Position numbers and translations under genes: made by a program
Notes under the pieces: generated by a model
Database searches by the model: none
The model's input: only the letters and a program-made list of their open reading frames with translations
What the model was told of the DNA's origin: nothing
Source of the DNA: Aphanomyces cochlioides
Taxonomy: Eukaryota > Oomycota > Saprolegniomycetes > Saprolegniales > Verrucalvaceae
DNA length: 64,000 nt
Assembly: GCA_019828595.1 (NCBI GenBank)
Contig: JAHQRK010000001.1
Location: forward strand, 1,612,001 to 1,676,000
Reading direction: 5' to 3'
Shown here: one piece after another, positions 11,043 to 19,043 of the stretch
Layout: each line of letters opens with the position of its first letter
Numbering within the stretch: the stretch's first letter is position 1

Positions 11043-11708
11043 CTAGGCATCCTGTTGTTCAATGGGTTCCAAGTCTGGGATATCTTCATCAGGTTCTTCT
11101 GCTGTATCGCTCAATTCGTCGTTTTGTCCTGACAAAAACCCATCATGCTTGGTCATATTCAACCGACCCAGTTTCAATCTCTCCTGCTCAAATTCATAAA
11201 CAACTTCGGAAGGCAATAAATGGATGGTTGGTACCCATTCCCAGGTTTCTCCCTTTTCCAACTGGACTTCATACTCCTTGACATGGTCTTGATAACGACA
11301 ATTTCTAATACCAAAGACGACTCGATGGTCCTCGTCAGGCTCGAAGGAGTCTTCTGGCAAAAATAATTCTTCCTCAAAATCCACTGGGCTTTGGCTTTCC
11401 ATGGTGTCGATTGGTCTGGTCACGAATAATCGTCGCAGTTTCAGACGTGAGTCGTGTATCTCTGCATGGAAACGTCGATTGCGGCCATTTTCTCTCCCAG
11501 TTGACTCCAAAATACTAGAATAATTCGTCTTTTTGTCGATCACCCTGAAGGGACCATGCCACAAGTGAGCTAATTTCTTCTTCACACCGGCTTTGACTTG
11601 GTCTATATACATCCATACGGAGTCCCCCACCTTGACTCTATTTTCAACATCCGTGGGAAGTTGGGAATTGTGATTTCTCGCCCTTTCTTTTATAGCTTCT
11701 TCCAACAA
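11043..11708 (-). CDS. int: Integrase C-terminal domain and tail, copy 2 (after amber codon)
   Basis: About 220 residues, in frame with the integrase and separated from it only by a TAG and ten sense codons. The KVGDSVWMY ... KLAHLWHGPFRV pattern is the SH3-like DNA-binding domain of gypsy integrases. The acidic tail (EEPDEDIPDLEP) has no evident chromodomain. The reported start is a TTG, so no independent start is convincing. It is either made by readthrough of the TAG or is a broken part of the integrase. Confidence 0.78.
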   Translation of the reverse strand: MLEEAIKERARNHNSQLPTDVENRVKVGDSVWMYIDQVKAGVKKKLAHLWHGPFRVIDKKTNYSSILESTGRENGRNRRFHAEIHDSRLKLRRLFVTRPIDTMESQSPVDFEEELFLPEDSFEPDEDHRVVFGIRNCRYQDHVKEYEVQLEKGETWEWVPTIHLLPSEVVYEFEQERLKLGRLNMTKHDGFLSGQNDELSDTAEEPDEDIPDLEPIEQQDA

Positions 11709-11738
11709 TTTATGGGTGGCAATTCGACTGTTCCTGTG

Positions 11739-13088
11739 CTACTGGTATAGAGATAGTCTCCATCGGTATGCTTCGTGATCTCTGTTCGTTCGAGTAGGAG
11801 GTAGACTAGCCGTGATGGTTGTAAAAGGATCCCATCCATGGATGATGAAGAACGGCGTTTCCCGGCGAGTCGCTGAAGGCGCCGTATTTATGGCAAACAC
11901 TAACCGAGCTGCATACTCATCCCAATCGCGCTGTTTTGGATCTGATATATATAGTTTAATCGATCGGATGAGAGTTTGGATGGCTCTCTCAGCCGTTCCA
12001 TTCGCTTGAGGCCTGTAAGCGAAGGTCGGCATAGGCGCTTGTCCCAACATGGATATAAAATGGGTAAATACTTCGCTCATAAATGAGGGCTCCCGATCAT
12101 ACCTGAGTTCACGACAAGCACCAAAGCGATTAAATACAGTCTCTTCAAATGCTTTTGCCATGGTATGAGCCCGTCGATCGGGAGTTGCCTTACACATCAC
12201 TAATCCTGAGAAATTGTCAAAAAATACCACAAGTTGGGTGTTTCCAGCAAAGGATCGGGGTAAATCGGTAGCGATGTCAAAATTAATCAAATCCATAGGG
12301 TGAGACGGAAGTAAATTGCCCGGACTACGTGCACCCACTCGGGGTGTTGGTCCACCCTGTGAACAGAAACCACACGCCCCAACATAATTCTCTACATCGG
12401 TGAACATTCCATGCCAGAAAAAATGTTTTCGTGCTCGCTCACAAGTGATCCTTGCTTTGAAATGTCCACCCTCAGTGCTGTCATGTACATGTTGGAGAAT
12501 TGTAGGAATTAGTTCAGTGGGTATGACCAATGTCCAAAGCAGCTCAGGTAGGGGGCTCCTCTTTTTTGTCCAATTTAATCGATATAAAGCCTCTTCTTCC
12601 CCGATTTCGTACATAGCCACTTCTTTCTGGATTCTCTTGCAATCTTCAGTAGACAGGCTATCCATATTCCCTAGGATAAATTGCTTCAACTGGAACCACT
12701 TCTTTTCACGATCCTGAGCTTGGCTAATTCGTATAATCCGTATTTTCATATTCAAGCCGATGACTTTTGGGGTAGGCCGTGAATGGGTGAAAGCCATTAT
12801 ATTTCCCTTTTCTTCAATGGAGCGGGGATGATTGGGGCTGCCGACAATCTCCTCCTCTTTTATCATGATCAACTCGGGCAGAAGATTTTTCGCATGCAAT
12901 TCATGGAGATCCTTGTCATTTAATTCAGTCCATTCTCCATCATTTTTCATCCCAATTGACGCCAAGTGATCCGCGCTCCCATTCCATTGTCTAAGCACAT
13001 GATGATACTCCAGGGAAGGAATGGATCTTCTAATTCCCGCAGCTTTTTCAACTCCGATTGTAGATGAGATTGTTTGCATTGCATCCAA
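11739..13088 (-). CDS. int: RNase H tail and integrase, copy 2
   Basis: 449 residues, in the -1 frame relative to RT. The first 60 residues hold the C-terminal helix of the second RNase H (HHVLRQWNGSADHLAS). Integrase follows: an HHCC zinc domain (VHDSTEGGH ... CGFCSQ) and a core with the catalytic triad in INFDIATD, RYDREPSF and QANGTAERAI. The D-D-E residues appear intact. The frame ends at TAG (11739-11741) within the integrase, and the C-terminal domain continues in the same frame beyond it. It inserts the cDNA into chromosomes. The ATG at 13088 may be only an internal Met if the domain is made by frameshifting. Confidence 0.82.
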   Translation of the reverse strand: MDAMQTISSTIGVEKAAGIRRSIPSLEYHHVLRQWNGSADHLASIGMKNDGEWTELNDKDLHELHAKNLLPELIMIKEEEIVGSPNHPRSIEEKGNIMAFTHSRPTPKVIGLNMKIRIIRISQAQDREKKWFQLKQFILGNMDSLSTEDCKRIQKEVAMYEIGEEEALYRLNWTKKRSPLPELLWTLVIPTELIPTILQHVHDSTEGGHFKARITCERARKHFFWHGMFTDVENYVGACGFCSQGGPTPRVGARSPGNLLPSHPMDLINFDIATDLPRSFAGNTQLVVFFDNFSGLVMCKATPDRRAHTMAKAFEETVFNRFGACRELRYDREPSFMSEVFTHFISMLGQAPMPTFAYRPQANGTAERAIQTLIRSIKLYISDPKQRDWDEYAARLVFAINTAPSATRRETPFFIIHGWDPFTTITASLPPTRTNRDHEAYRWRLSLYQ

Positions 13089-15490
13089 TCCATGGCTTGA
13101 TGAATGACCAATTTCGAGTCTCCAAAAACATGCAGTGACCGTATCCCGAAATTTGCGGCAGCTCTTACAGCGGATATAGCTCCTTCGTATTTGGCTACAT
13201 TAACGGTCACATCGTCTAATCCGCCGTAAGATGCCCACAGTATTCTCCATTCAGGGAGATTCCAGATGATAGTACTCCACACTCCAAATTTATTTGACAT
13301 TTTGATTGTGCCATCAAAGGTGGCGATATGAATTTCTTCACTCCTGGGAAAACGGGGAATTGTGGCTTTCCTCGGTTGCAGTCCAAACTTCACCCGATTC
13401 GGTTCGAACAATTTTAATTCATGCATGGTGATTGAATCGGGTGGATGTATAGTGTTGGTCAACTTTATTGGTAAATTCCATCGTCCATCCAGTTCTTGTA
13501 CAGTCACTACTTGAATTGTCCACGGTGCTAGCATAGCAGCCCAATGTAAATTCTCCGCTTTCGCTTGTTTGTCCTTCATCAACCATTGAAGTAGGGAATA
13601 TCGGGAGTAGACCACTAACACCTTACTTCGGACCTCGAAGAAACAAGTCTTCAGGACGCGTAATAGGGCCAATATTTCCTTAGCCCATCCTTCGTATCGA
13701 CACTCTCCACCCTTTAACACTCGGCCACAAAACCTTGTGGGGAAGAATAATCCATCTTGATCCTGGCACAATGTGGCTGAAATTGCCCACTCCGTCGTAT
13801 AAAGCAATATATGGCAATCCTTGTTCGGAGCCGAATGTTTCAGAGTTGGCAAGGAGGCGAAATCCCTCTTTAATTCCTCAAATGCACATTTTGCCGCATC
13901 AGATATTCGCCCTTCCTCAATGTCTTCTCTGGATAATTCATATAGACTGCTGGCCTTGATGGCATAATTTTCTATGAACCTGGAATAAAAATTCAATGAT
14001 CCTAGAAACGACTGGATTCCTTGGAGAGAAGTGGGGAACTCCAACTCTAGTAATTGTTCCAACCCTTTTGGTTTGGCCGATAATCCTTCGCTTGAGATCC
14101 AGTGCCCAAGGAATTCGACTTTCCTCTTACCAAACTTGCTTTTGGAGGCACTAATGCTGACGTTAAAGTGTGTGAGGCGTCTCAAAATGCGATCAGTAAG
14201 CTCAACGATTTCGTCCCAGGTTTCGGCTCCGTCACTAATATCATCTGCAAAGGATGTGCGACTTGCTACGGGTGGCATGGACTCCTGAGGATAGCGATAA
14301 TTAATCTTGAACATATCTCGGGGTTCGCCGTTTTCGTCCACTTCACTAACCCCCGGAGGCAAATCAACAAAGCCAAATAAAGCATTGGTAATCATTCTCT
14401 GGTAAATCATAGGAGCATTTTTCAATCCTTGCGCCATCCGAGTCCACTCAAAATGTCCTAAAGGGCAGATAAAGGCGCTAATTAATCTTGCTCTTTTCGT
14501 TGCTCTGACGACCCAAAAACCACTAGCATTGTCCAAGGAGAGGAACCATTGAATTGCATTAAAATTTGCTAGCATGGTATCTAGGGTGGGCATCGGAGAA
14601 AGCAATAATTCCTGTAGTCCATTTATCGCCCTATAATCAACACAAAGGCGAATGTTGGATCCACCCTTCTTTAGAACTATTACAATCGGAGAAGCCCAGG
14701 GTGATTTGGAAAAAGTGATCAAGCCATAATCCAACAATCCTTTCAGAAGGTCAAATAATTGTTTCAAATGTTCCGGACGAACTCGGCGAGCTCGTTGGGC
14801 AATTGGACGGGTATTGCCGACATCAATATCACAGACCGCTCCTCTGGCGGCAGGCGGCAGACCATTGCCAGAGTGGATGAAGAATTTCTTGTATTTCATC
14901 AACACCCTCTTCATCTTGTCCCGCTCTTCTTCGGGTTGATCAGGTTCTCCGAAATCCAGTTTCTCGATGTCTACGGGTTCCGCATCTGGAATAATTTCTG
15001 TGATCATGGCCAATTGATTTTCCATCTCTTCCGTCGTCATGTCGATCCCCTCTCTAATTTGCAATTCGGGATCCAAACCCTCTTGGTCAATATCCGGCGC
15101 TGTATTGAGAAGGAAGATGCTAGGGGCTGGAGGCTGTGCTTCCTGACGCGGTCCAGGAAATTCTGGCAAGATCCCGGATAACTCGGAGTCTTCGATTCCT
15201 TCCTCGACAAAGTGTGGAGGATCTGGCGGTGAGATAGAAAAATAGGCAGAGGTAAGCCTTTCCTTCTCTTGCCTAATTTTCGCGTCGATCATCTCGGTTG
15301 TTGGTTTTATGCCTTCTTTGGTCATAAAAAAACCGGGGATGTGTTGGCTCTCGTTCTTCTGAGGAATGGTCGATTGCTCATGGCTTGCCACTTGTCGAGA
15401 AAGGAAGCGGCGAGTGAAGCTTCCCTCATAGACCTCGTCTTCCCAATCACGATATCGGTTGCTATTTGTGCGGATCATTTTGGGATTCAT
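12947..15490 (-). CDS. pol: Reverse transcriptase plus two RNase H domains, copy 2
   Basis: 847 residues. The acidic N-terminal 200 form a linker. RT spans about 230-480, with SPWASPIVIVLKK, RLCVDYRAIN, SLDNASGFW, AQGLKNAP and the catalytic box SFADD (FADD in place of YxDD), preceded by an unusual insertion of about 35 residues. The first RNase H (about 580-680) reads LLYTTEWAISATL and VVYSRYSLL, where active enzymes carry Asp. A second, archaeal-type RNase H starts near 755 (ATFDGTIK, KYEGAI, FGDSKLV). Its last helix with the final Asp (SADHLAS) lies in the overlapping -1 frame of the integrase ORF, so a shift near 13020 is needed to complete it. There is no canonical slippery site there. 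Confidence 0.85.
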   Translation of the reverse strand: MNPKMIRTNSNRYRDWEDEVYEGSFTRRFLSRQVASHEQSTIPQKNESQHIPGFFMTKEGIKPTTEMIDAKIRQEKERLTSAYFSISPPDPPHFVEEGIEDSELSGILPEFPGPRQEAQPPAPSIFLLNTAPDIDQEGLDPELQIREGIDMTTEEMENQLAMITEIIPDAEPVDIEKLDFGEPDQPEEERDKMKRVLMKYKKFFIHSGNGLPPAARGAVCDIDVGNTRPIAQRARRVRPEHLKQLFDLLKGLLDYGLITFSKSPWASPIVIVLKKGGSNIRLCVDYRAINGLQELLLSPMPTLDTMLANFNAIQWFLSLDNASGFWVVRATKRARLISAFICPLGHFEWTRMAQGLKNAPMIYQRMITNALFGFVDLPPGVSEVDENGEPRDMFKINYRYPQESMPPVASRTSFADDISDGAETWDEIVELTDRILRRLTHFNVSISASKSKFGKRKVEFLGHWISSEGLSAKPKGLEQLLELEFPTSLQGIQSFLGSLNFYSRFIENYAIKASSLYELSREDIEEGRISDAAKCAFEELKRDFASLPTLKHSAPNKDCHILLYTTEWAISATLCQDQDGLFFPTRFCGRVLKGGECRYEGWAKEILALLRVLKTCFFEVRSKVLVVYSRYSLLQWLMKDKQAKAENLHWAAMLAPWTIQVVTVQELDGRWNLPIKLTNTIHPPDSITMHELKLFEPNRVKFGLQPRKATIPRFPRSEEIHIATFDGTIKMSNKFGVWSTIIWNLPEWRILWASYGGLDDVTVNVAKYEGAISAVRAAANFGIRSLHVFGDSKLVIHQAMDWMQCKQSHLQSELKKLRELEDPFLPWSIIMCLDNGMGARITWRQLG

Positions 15491-15556
15491 CGGTCGTTCC
15501 CCCTGGCAGCTACGGCTCCCAGAATCGTACGAGGCAATAGGCTCACCCCCATAGAA

Positions 15557-16531
15557 CTAATGTTGGTGACTCGGGCAGCCACGGGGAGTCTGTTTGATCC
15601 GCTCAACATGGTGGTGATCACATCTCTTCCCCCGGTGCACCCAATATTCACAGTCGCTTTCGATGTGGGGGGGAACTGCTCCAAAGGGGACAATAATGGA
15701 TTCCCCCGGGTTGATCCAAGTTTGTTTCGTTGTTTCCACGCAATGTACGGTTCCTCGTTGGTAGTGTGTGGGTCGATATAATAATTCCACACATTCTCCG
15801 TCTGGCAACGACATCTCACGCCGAGCGGTATCGACTGTAACATGAGCTCGAGAGAGGAAATCCATGCCCAGCACTACATTGAAACTGACATCACCCAAGT
15901 CGCACACATCGATCTCGAGGCAATAAACTAGACCATTTGCAATTGTGATCTTGACGGGTACGGTGCCCAGGGTGAAAACAGAATTCGATCCAAGTCCATT
16001 TATTTGAGTCTTCCGTCGGGTATCCATGGGTAATCCAAGCCATTCCACTGCTCTCAAATGAAGTACGCTCAGATCGGCTCCGGTATCGGCCAGAATTACT
16101 GAGTCATGATTCATGATTTTTGCATTGAGCAAAGCTTGGTGACTCCCTTTTTGTCCTCTCTCTGGCTCCGAGAAAAATCCCAGTGTCTCGCCTTCTTGTA
16201 ATTCAAACCCCCAAGGTAAGATTGTGCTGTCATTGGCGGCGAAGTGAGTTGCAATCATGGGTTTCTCGGAGTTGATCGATATATTCCAAATTACTGGATT
16301 CTTGTTTTCTATGCAAAATGCAGAGTGACACGGGATCCCTTGGAGCTTTCCTTTTTTCTTCTTGATGATTTCTTCCTGCTCGTTGGAGATTTCCGTCACT
16401 TTTGTCGATGATTTTTCTTGGGTTTTCTTGGGGTTTTCTTCTTTTTTCCTTTTTGTTCTGTGGGTTTGTGCTTGAGTCAGTCCGGCACAATTGAGACGCA
16501 GCGGGGCCTCCGGACTTACAAGTTTAAACAT
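15557..16531 (-). CDS. pro: Aspartic protease region (Pro), copy 2
   Basis: An open frame of 324 residues in the -1 frame relative to gag, entered by frameshifting rather than by its own ATG. A Lys/Glu-rich linker is followed by a retropepsin-like domain: active site LADTGADLSVL near residue 150 and VVLGMDFLSRA about 75 residues later, which is typical retroviral/gypsy protease spacing. It would cleave Gag-Pol inside particles. The frame ends at one TAG (15557-15559); the RT frame continues in phase with no other stop until the methionine at 15490. A single amber therefore separates Pro from RT in both copies. Confidence 0.8.
   Translation of the reverse strand: MFKLVSPEAPLRLNCAGLTQAQTHRTKRKKEENPKKTQEKSSTKVTEISNEQEEIIKKKKGKLQGIPCHSAFCIENKNPVIWNISINSEKPMIATHFAANDSTILPWGFELQEGETLGFFSEPERGQKGSHQALLNAKIMNHDSVILADTGADLSVLHLRAVEWLGLPMDTRRKTQINGLGSNSVFTLGTVPVKITIANGLVYCLEIDVCDLGDVSFNVVLGMDFLSRAHVTVDTARREMSLPDGECVELLYRPTHYQRGTVHCVETTKQTWINPGESIIVPFGAVPPHIESDCEYWVHRGKRCDHHHVERIKQTPRGCPSHQH
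16479..16528 (-). promoter_or_regulatory. Programmed -1 ribosomal frameshift signal between gag and pro (copy 1: 5642-5691)
   Basis: On the minus strand the end of gag reads ...TGT TTA AAC TTG TAA, giving the canonical slippery heptamer T TTA AAC in the zero frame at 16522-16528. Five bases later comes AGTCCGG (16510-16516), which can pair with CCGGACT (16479-16485) to form a 7 bp stem. The protease frame is the -1 frame and is open from the heptamer on in copy 2. Heptamer, spacer and stem are seen directly; efficiency and any pseudoknot are unknown. Confidence 0.82.
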
Positions 16532-17910
16532 TCCAATGATGGCATGTTTTCAATTCCATGCGCTTCCAGGAATGTTTTGAGTTCCGCGATCTTCTCCCTT
16601 TTTTCGCATCGTTCGTATTTGTTGTGGGGAGGAACGCAAATTGGGCAAGCTTTGAAGCAGTTCGAGTCTGGATGGCCCATTTTGTTGCATAGAACGCAAT
16701 AGACGTTCGCCCAACACTGACCATCTACTGAGTAGTGCTCTCTCCCGCACTCACTGCACTTGATTTTCCTGGCATTCCCATAATTTCGCCCAAGGGCAAA
16801 TATCTCAGCTCGTGATGTCGTAGGAGATGCCGGTGGTGGTTCGTACATCGACGCTCGATCGTAGGGGATGTCAATAAGTTGGACATTTCCTTTCTTCGCC
16901 TTGGTTCGATCTTGAGAATTCATAGGTGTCGCCGTAGTTGGCCGGTTCAGAGGGTAACTTTTTCCCATGAATTCGTCAATTTCTTCCGATTTACGCATTC
17001 GATCGACGAATCTTTCCAAGTCAACAATGGACTGGAAGTGATGGCGGCTGATGGCCATGCCCAAAGATCGGTCGTATAATGTTCGTGCAAAGTGATCGAT
17101 GTGTCGGTCCAAATGTCGCCGATTTTTCCGATAGTCCACTCCGATTCGCAAAGCCGCAGCGTTAAGTCGGACGAAGTAGGCCCTCACTTTTTCGTGCGGT
17201 TTTTGGTACATGCAGTAGTACAAGTCTTCTTGATCAATGGCGCTCTGGACGTATTCCTTCATGAAGCTTTGGCGCAATTGTCTCCACGTACGCTTTTGAG
17301 GGCCCTCCAACTGGGAAACCCATTCTTGTACATACTTGGTGGTATACAATCGAAATCGTCGTCGGGTCTCTTCATCCGACCATTGGCAGGCGTAGCTGGT
17401 CTCTTCGAACTTCCGCAACCAAGTGCCGGCAGTGTCTCGATCACTGAACTCTCCATCGAAAATGGTCAAGGGCTCGACAGGCATGAGCCTGAGTGTTCTC
17501 GTACGATCTTCCGCGACACCCACCGGGGCAGGCTCGTCCTCGAGATCCCAAGGGCCGCCGTCATCTTCAGGAAGGGAAGGATTGGCGTCCTCCGCCTTTC
17601 GCATCATTGACATCAATTGTCGGATCAGAGTGGTGTTGTTTGCATCAAGCTTGGACTCAAGCATCGACTGTGTGACCACAGTCTGGGCACCTGAGGTAGT
17701 GCCGTGTTCTGAGGGTGTTCCCGATCCATGTGATTGACGGATGGGATCCCCTCGGTAGGAAGACAAGGGAGGACCCGGAGGTCCCCTAATCTCGCCTTCC
17801 TGCGTATACCACGTAGGCGAAACCGGCGTAAGATGGCGCGTTTCGTCAAGAGGCGGTTGTTCTTCTACCACGTGTGATGGTTCTTCAGCATTGATCGTAT
17901 ACGAACTCAT
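16516..17910 (-). CDS. gag: Gag polyprotein, copy 2
   Basis: 464 residues. The N-terminal 150 are acidic and Pro/Ser rich. A central helical region (about 150-320; WLRKFEE, WRQLRQSF and RAYFVRLN stretches) resembles the capsid of Ty3/gypsy Gag. A C-terminal Cys/His region includes a CCHC knuckle (CVLCNKMGHPDSNC, near 420) that would bind RNA, flanked by further CxxC pairs. The ATG sits just inside the LTR next to the primer-binding-like site. The stop overlaps the protease frame, with a slippery site at 16522-16528, so a minority of ribosomes should make Gag-Pro. Both copies are intact. Role: virus-like particle assembly in the cytoplasm. Confidence 0.85.
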   Translation of the reverse strand: MSSYTINAEEPSHVVEEQPPLDETRHLTPVSPTWYTQEGEIRGPPGPPLSSYRGDPIRQSHGSGTPSEHGTTSGAQTVVTQSMLESKLDANNTTLIRQLMSMMRKAEDANPSLPEDDGGPWDLEDEPAPVGVAEDRTRTLRLMPVEPLTIFDGEFSDRDTAGTWLRKFEETSYACQWSDEETRRRFRLYTTKYVQEWVSQLEGPQKRTWRQLRQSFMKEYVQSAIDQEDLYYCMYQKPHEKVRAYFVRLNAAALRIGVDYRKNRRHLDRHIDHFARTLYDRSLGMAISRHHFQSIVDLERFVDRMRKSEEIDEFMGKSYPLNRPTTATPMNSQDRTKAKKGNVQLIDIPYDRASMYEPPPASPTTSRAEIFALGRNYGNARKIKCSECGREHYSVDGQCWANVYCVLCNKMGHPDSNCFKACPICVPPHNKYERCEKREKIAELKTFLEAHGIENMPSLECLNL

Positions 17911-17917
17911 TGGAGGC

Positions 17918-17938
17918 TAAACCCGGTCTGGCGCTCCA
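17918..17938 (-). promoter_or_regulatory. Candidate primer-binding site, copy 2 (copy 1: 7081-7101)
   Basis: Two bases inside the LTR, the minus strand starts TGGAGCGCCAG and continues into a stretch that could pair with a tRNA 3' end (plus strand ends in CCA). The position fits a Ty3/gypsy primer-binding site, directly before the gag ATG. The cognate tRNA was not identified. A second TGG-type motif lies on the plus strand just outside the other LTR edge (near 7991), so the assignment is tentative. Confidence 0.4.
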
Positions 17939-17940
17939 CT

Positions 17941-18819
17941 TGTGGGGAAGGTGGACGCACAAAGAAAGCACGCCCGCACAAGAATGTCTAGGTGACTGGT
18001 AATTTGTAGAGCTTTCGACTCCGAGTTCGGTTACGGTCGGGGGCTTCCTGGACTTTGCAAGGGTCTGGAAGTGGGGGTGAAATGGGGGCTGACTCTTCGC
18101 CAACAACAGTCGCAGTTGACACGGAGCAGGCAAAGCAGGCAGAGGCAGAGGGGTTCTTGTAGCTCGGACAAGAGGTGTGTCGCAGTTGACAGCAAGGCAG
18201 GAGGAAACCAAAGATCACCGTGAATGAAACTCGGGCAATCCGGGAGAAAGCAGGAGGTCGCCGCGAATGAAACTCGGTCAACCAACAACAGGACACGGGC
18301 GCTGACGATACACGCGGCCGCTCCAACAATCTTCTTGGCGTCGATAACTTCACAACAAGAGAGCAGATGAACTCAATGGCTCATACACCGCAAAAGAGGA
18401 AGTACATTATTCGATTTAATCCTAATGGAAAGCTAATCTAGTTTCTTTACACGTCAATGACACCGTGAGTGCACCCTCCTTGTCGTTCTTCACACTTGTG
18501 ACTGCTCTTACTCACTCTTCGTTGTCGACTGGTTCTGCCGTTGCTTCTTGTATCATTTGTGGCAGTAGCTATTAGCTGCCGTTTTGCGAGTCAGTTGGGC
18601 TGGTTTGGATGCCGCTGTAATTCGCTTCGCCCCTTCGTAACGGTGTGGTTCTTTCCTGGTTCCGATCGTTCCGACGCTTCCCAGGAGTTCCCGGGAAAGC
18701 CAGGTCGTCTGGAGTCTTCAACGTGAGAGACATGAACGGGTTGACGCGACGGATCGGGCGGCTTGAGGGTTGTAGGGTTACCAAATGTCCCAAGTTTCAC
18801 AGGATTTTTCTCCTTCACA
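17941..18819 (-). repeat. 5' LTR of copy 2
   Basis: An 879 bp segment matching 7104-7982 with one noticed mismatch (tta versus ttt near 7970/18807). In plus orientation it starts TGTGGGGAAGG and ends CTCCTTCACA, so the termini are roughly inverted (TGTG...CACA). The right edge is exact, because homology to copy 1 stops here. The left edge is inferred from the TG dinucleotide two bases from a primer-binding-like CCA end. Confidence 0.7.
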
Positions 18820-18971
18820 ATAGTAATTGTCAAGGCCATGGAATAGATGTGGCAACCATAACCACGCGACTCAGTGTTCATCATCATCTCTGCAGAACAT
18901 GCATGAACTTAAAAAGGACATTGGAATATTTCATTGGTAGTATTTAAGCATATTTGTCCAATAAACAAGTA

Positions 18972-18998
18972 CTACTCTGTTCCGCAATTATTGCACCT
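18972..18998 (+). repeat. Left inverted repeat of mariner-like element 1
   Basis: Pairs with 20599-20626 with a one-base length difference and a few mismatches. The TA directly outside fits Tc1/mariner target duplication. Confidence 0.8.
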
Positions 18999-19043
18999 GC
19001 CAAGATATCTTCAAAATGAAAGAATCTCATTGGACAAAAACTA

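Larger units (their letters stand above)
7104..18819 (-). mobile_element. Full-length Ty3/gypsy-type LTR retrotransposon, copy 2 (ambisense, dual RNase H)
   Basis: An 11.7 kb element read on the minus strand: 5' LTR 17941-18819, gag, protease, RT, two RNase H domains and integrase down to 11043. A block of plus-strand coding sequence (about 8100-10900) follows, then the 3' LTR 7104-7982. The right boundary is firm: copies 1 and 2 stay aligned to position 7982/18819 and then diverge completely. The inner LTR edge is inferred from a TG...CA pair and an adjacent primer-binding-like site. Domain order PR-RT-RNH-INT is Ty3/gypsy. The extra archaeal-type RNase H recalls oomycete elements described as Archon and plant Tat elements. 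No clear polypurine tract was found beside the 3' LTR, and the left flank is another copy, so a target duplication cannot be seen. Confidence 0.85.
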
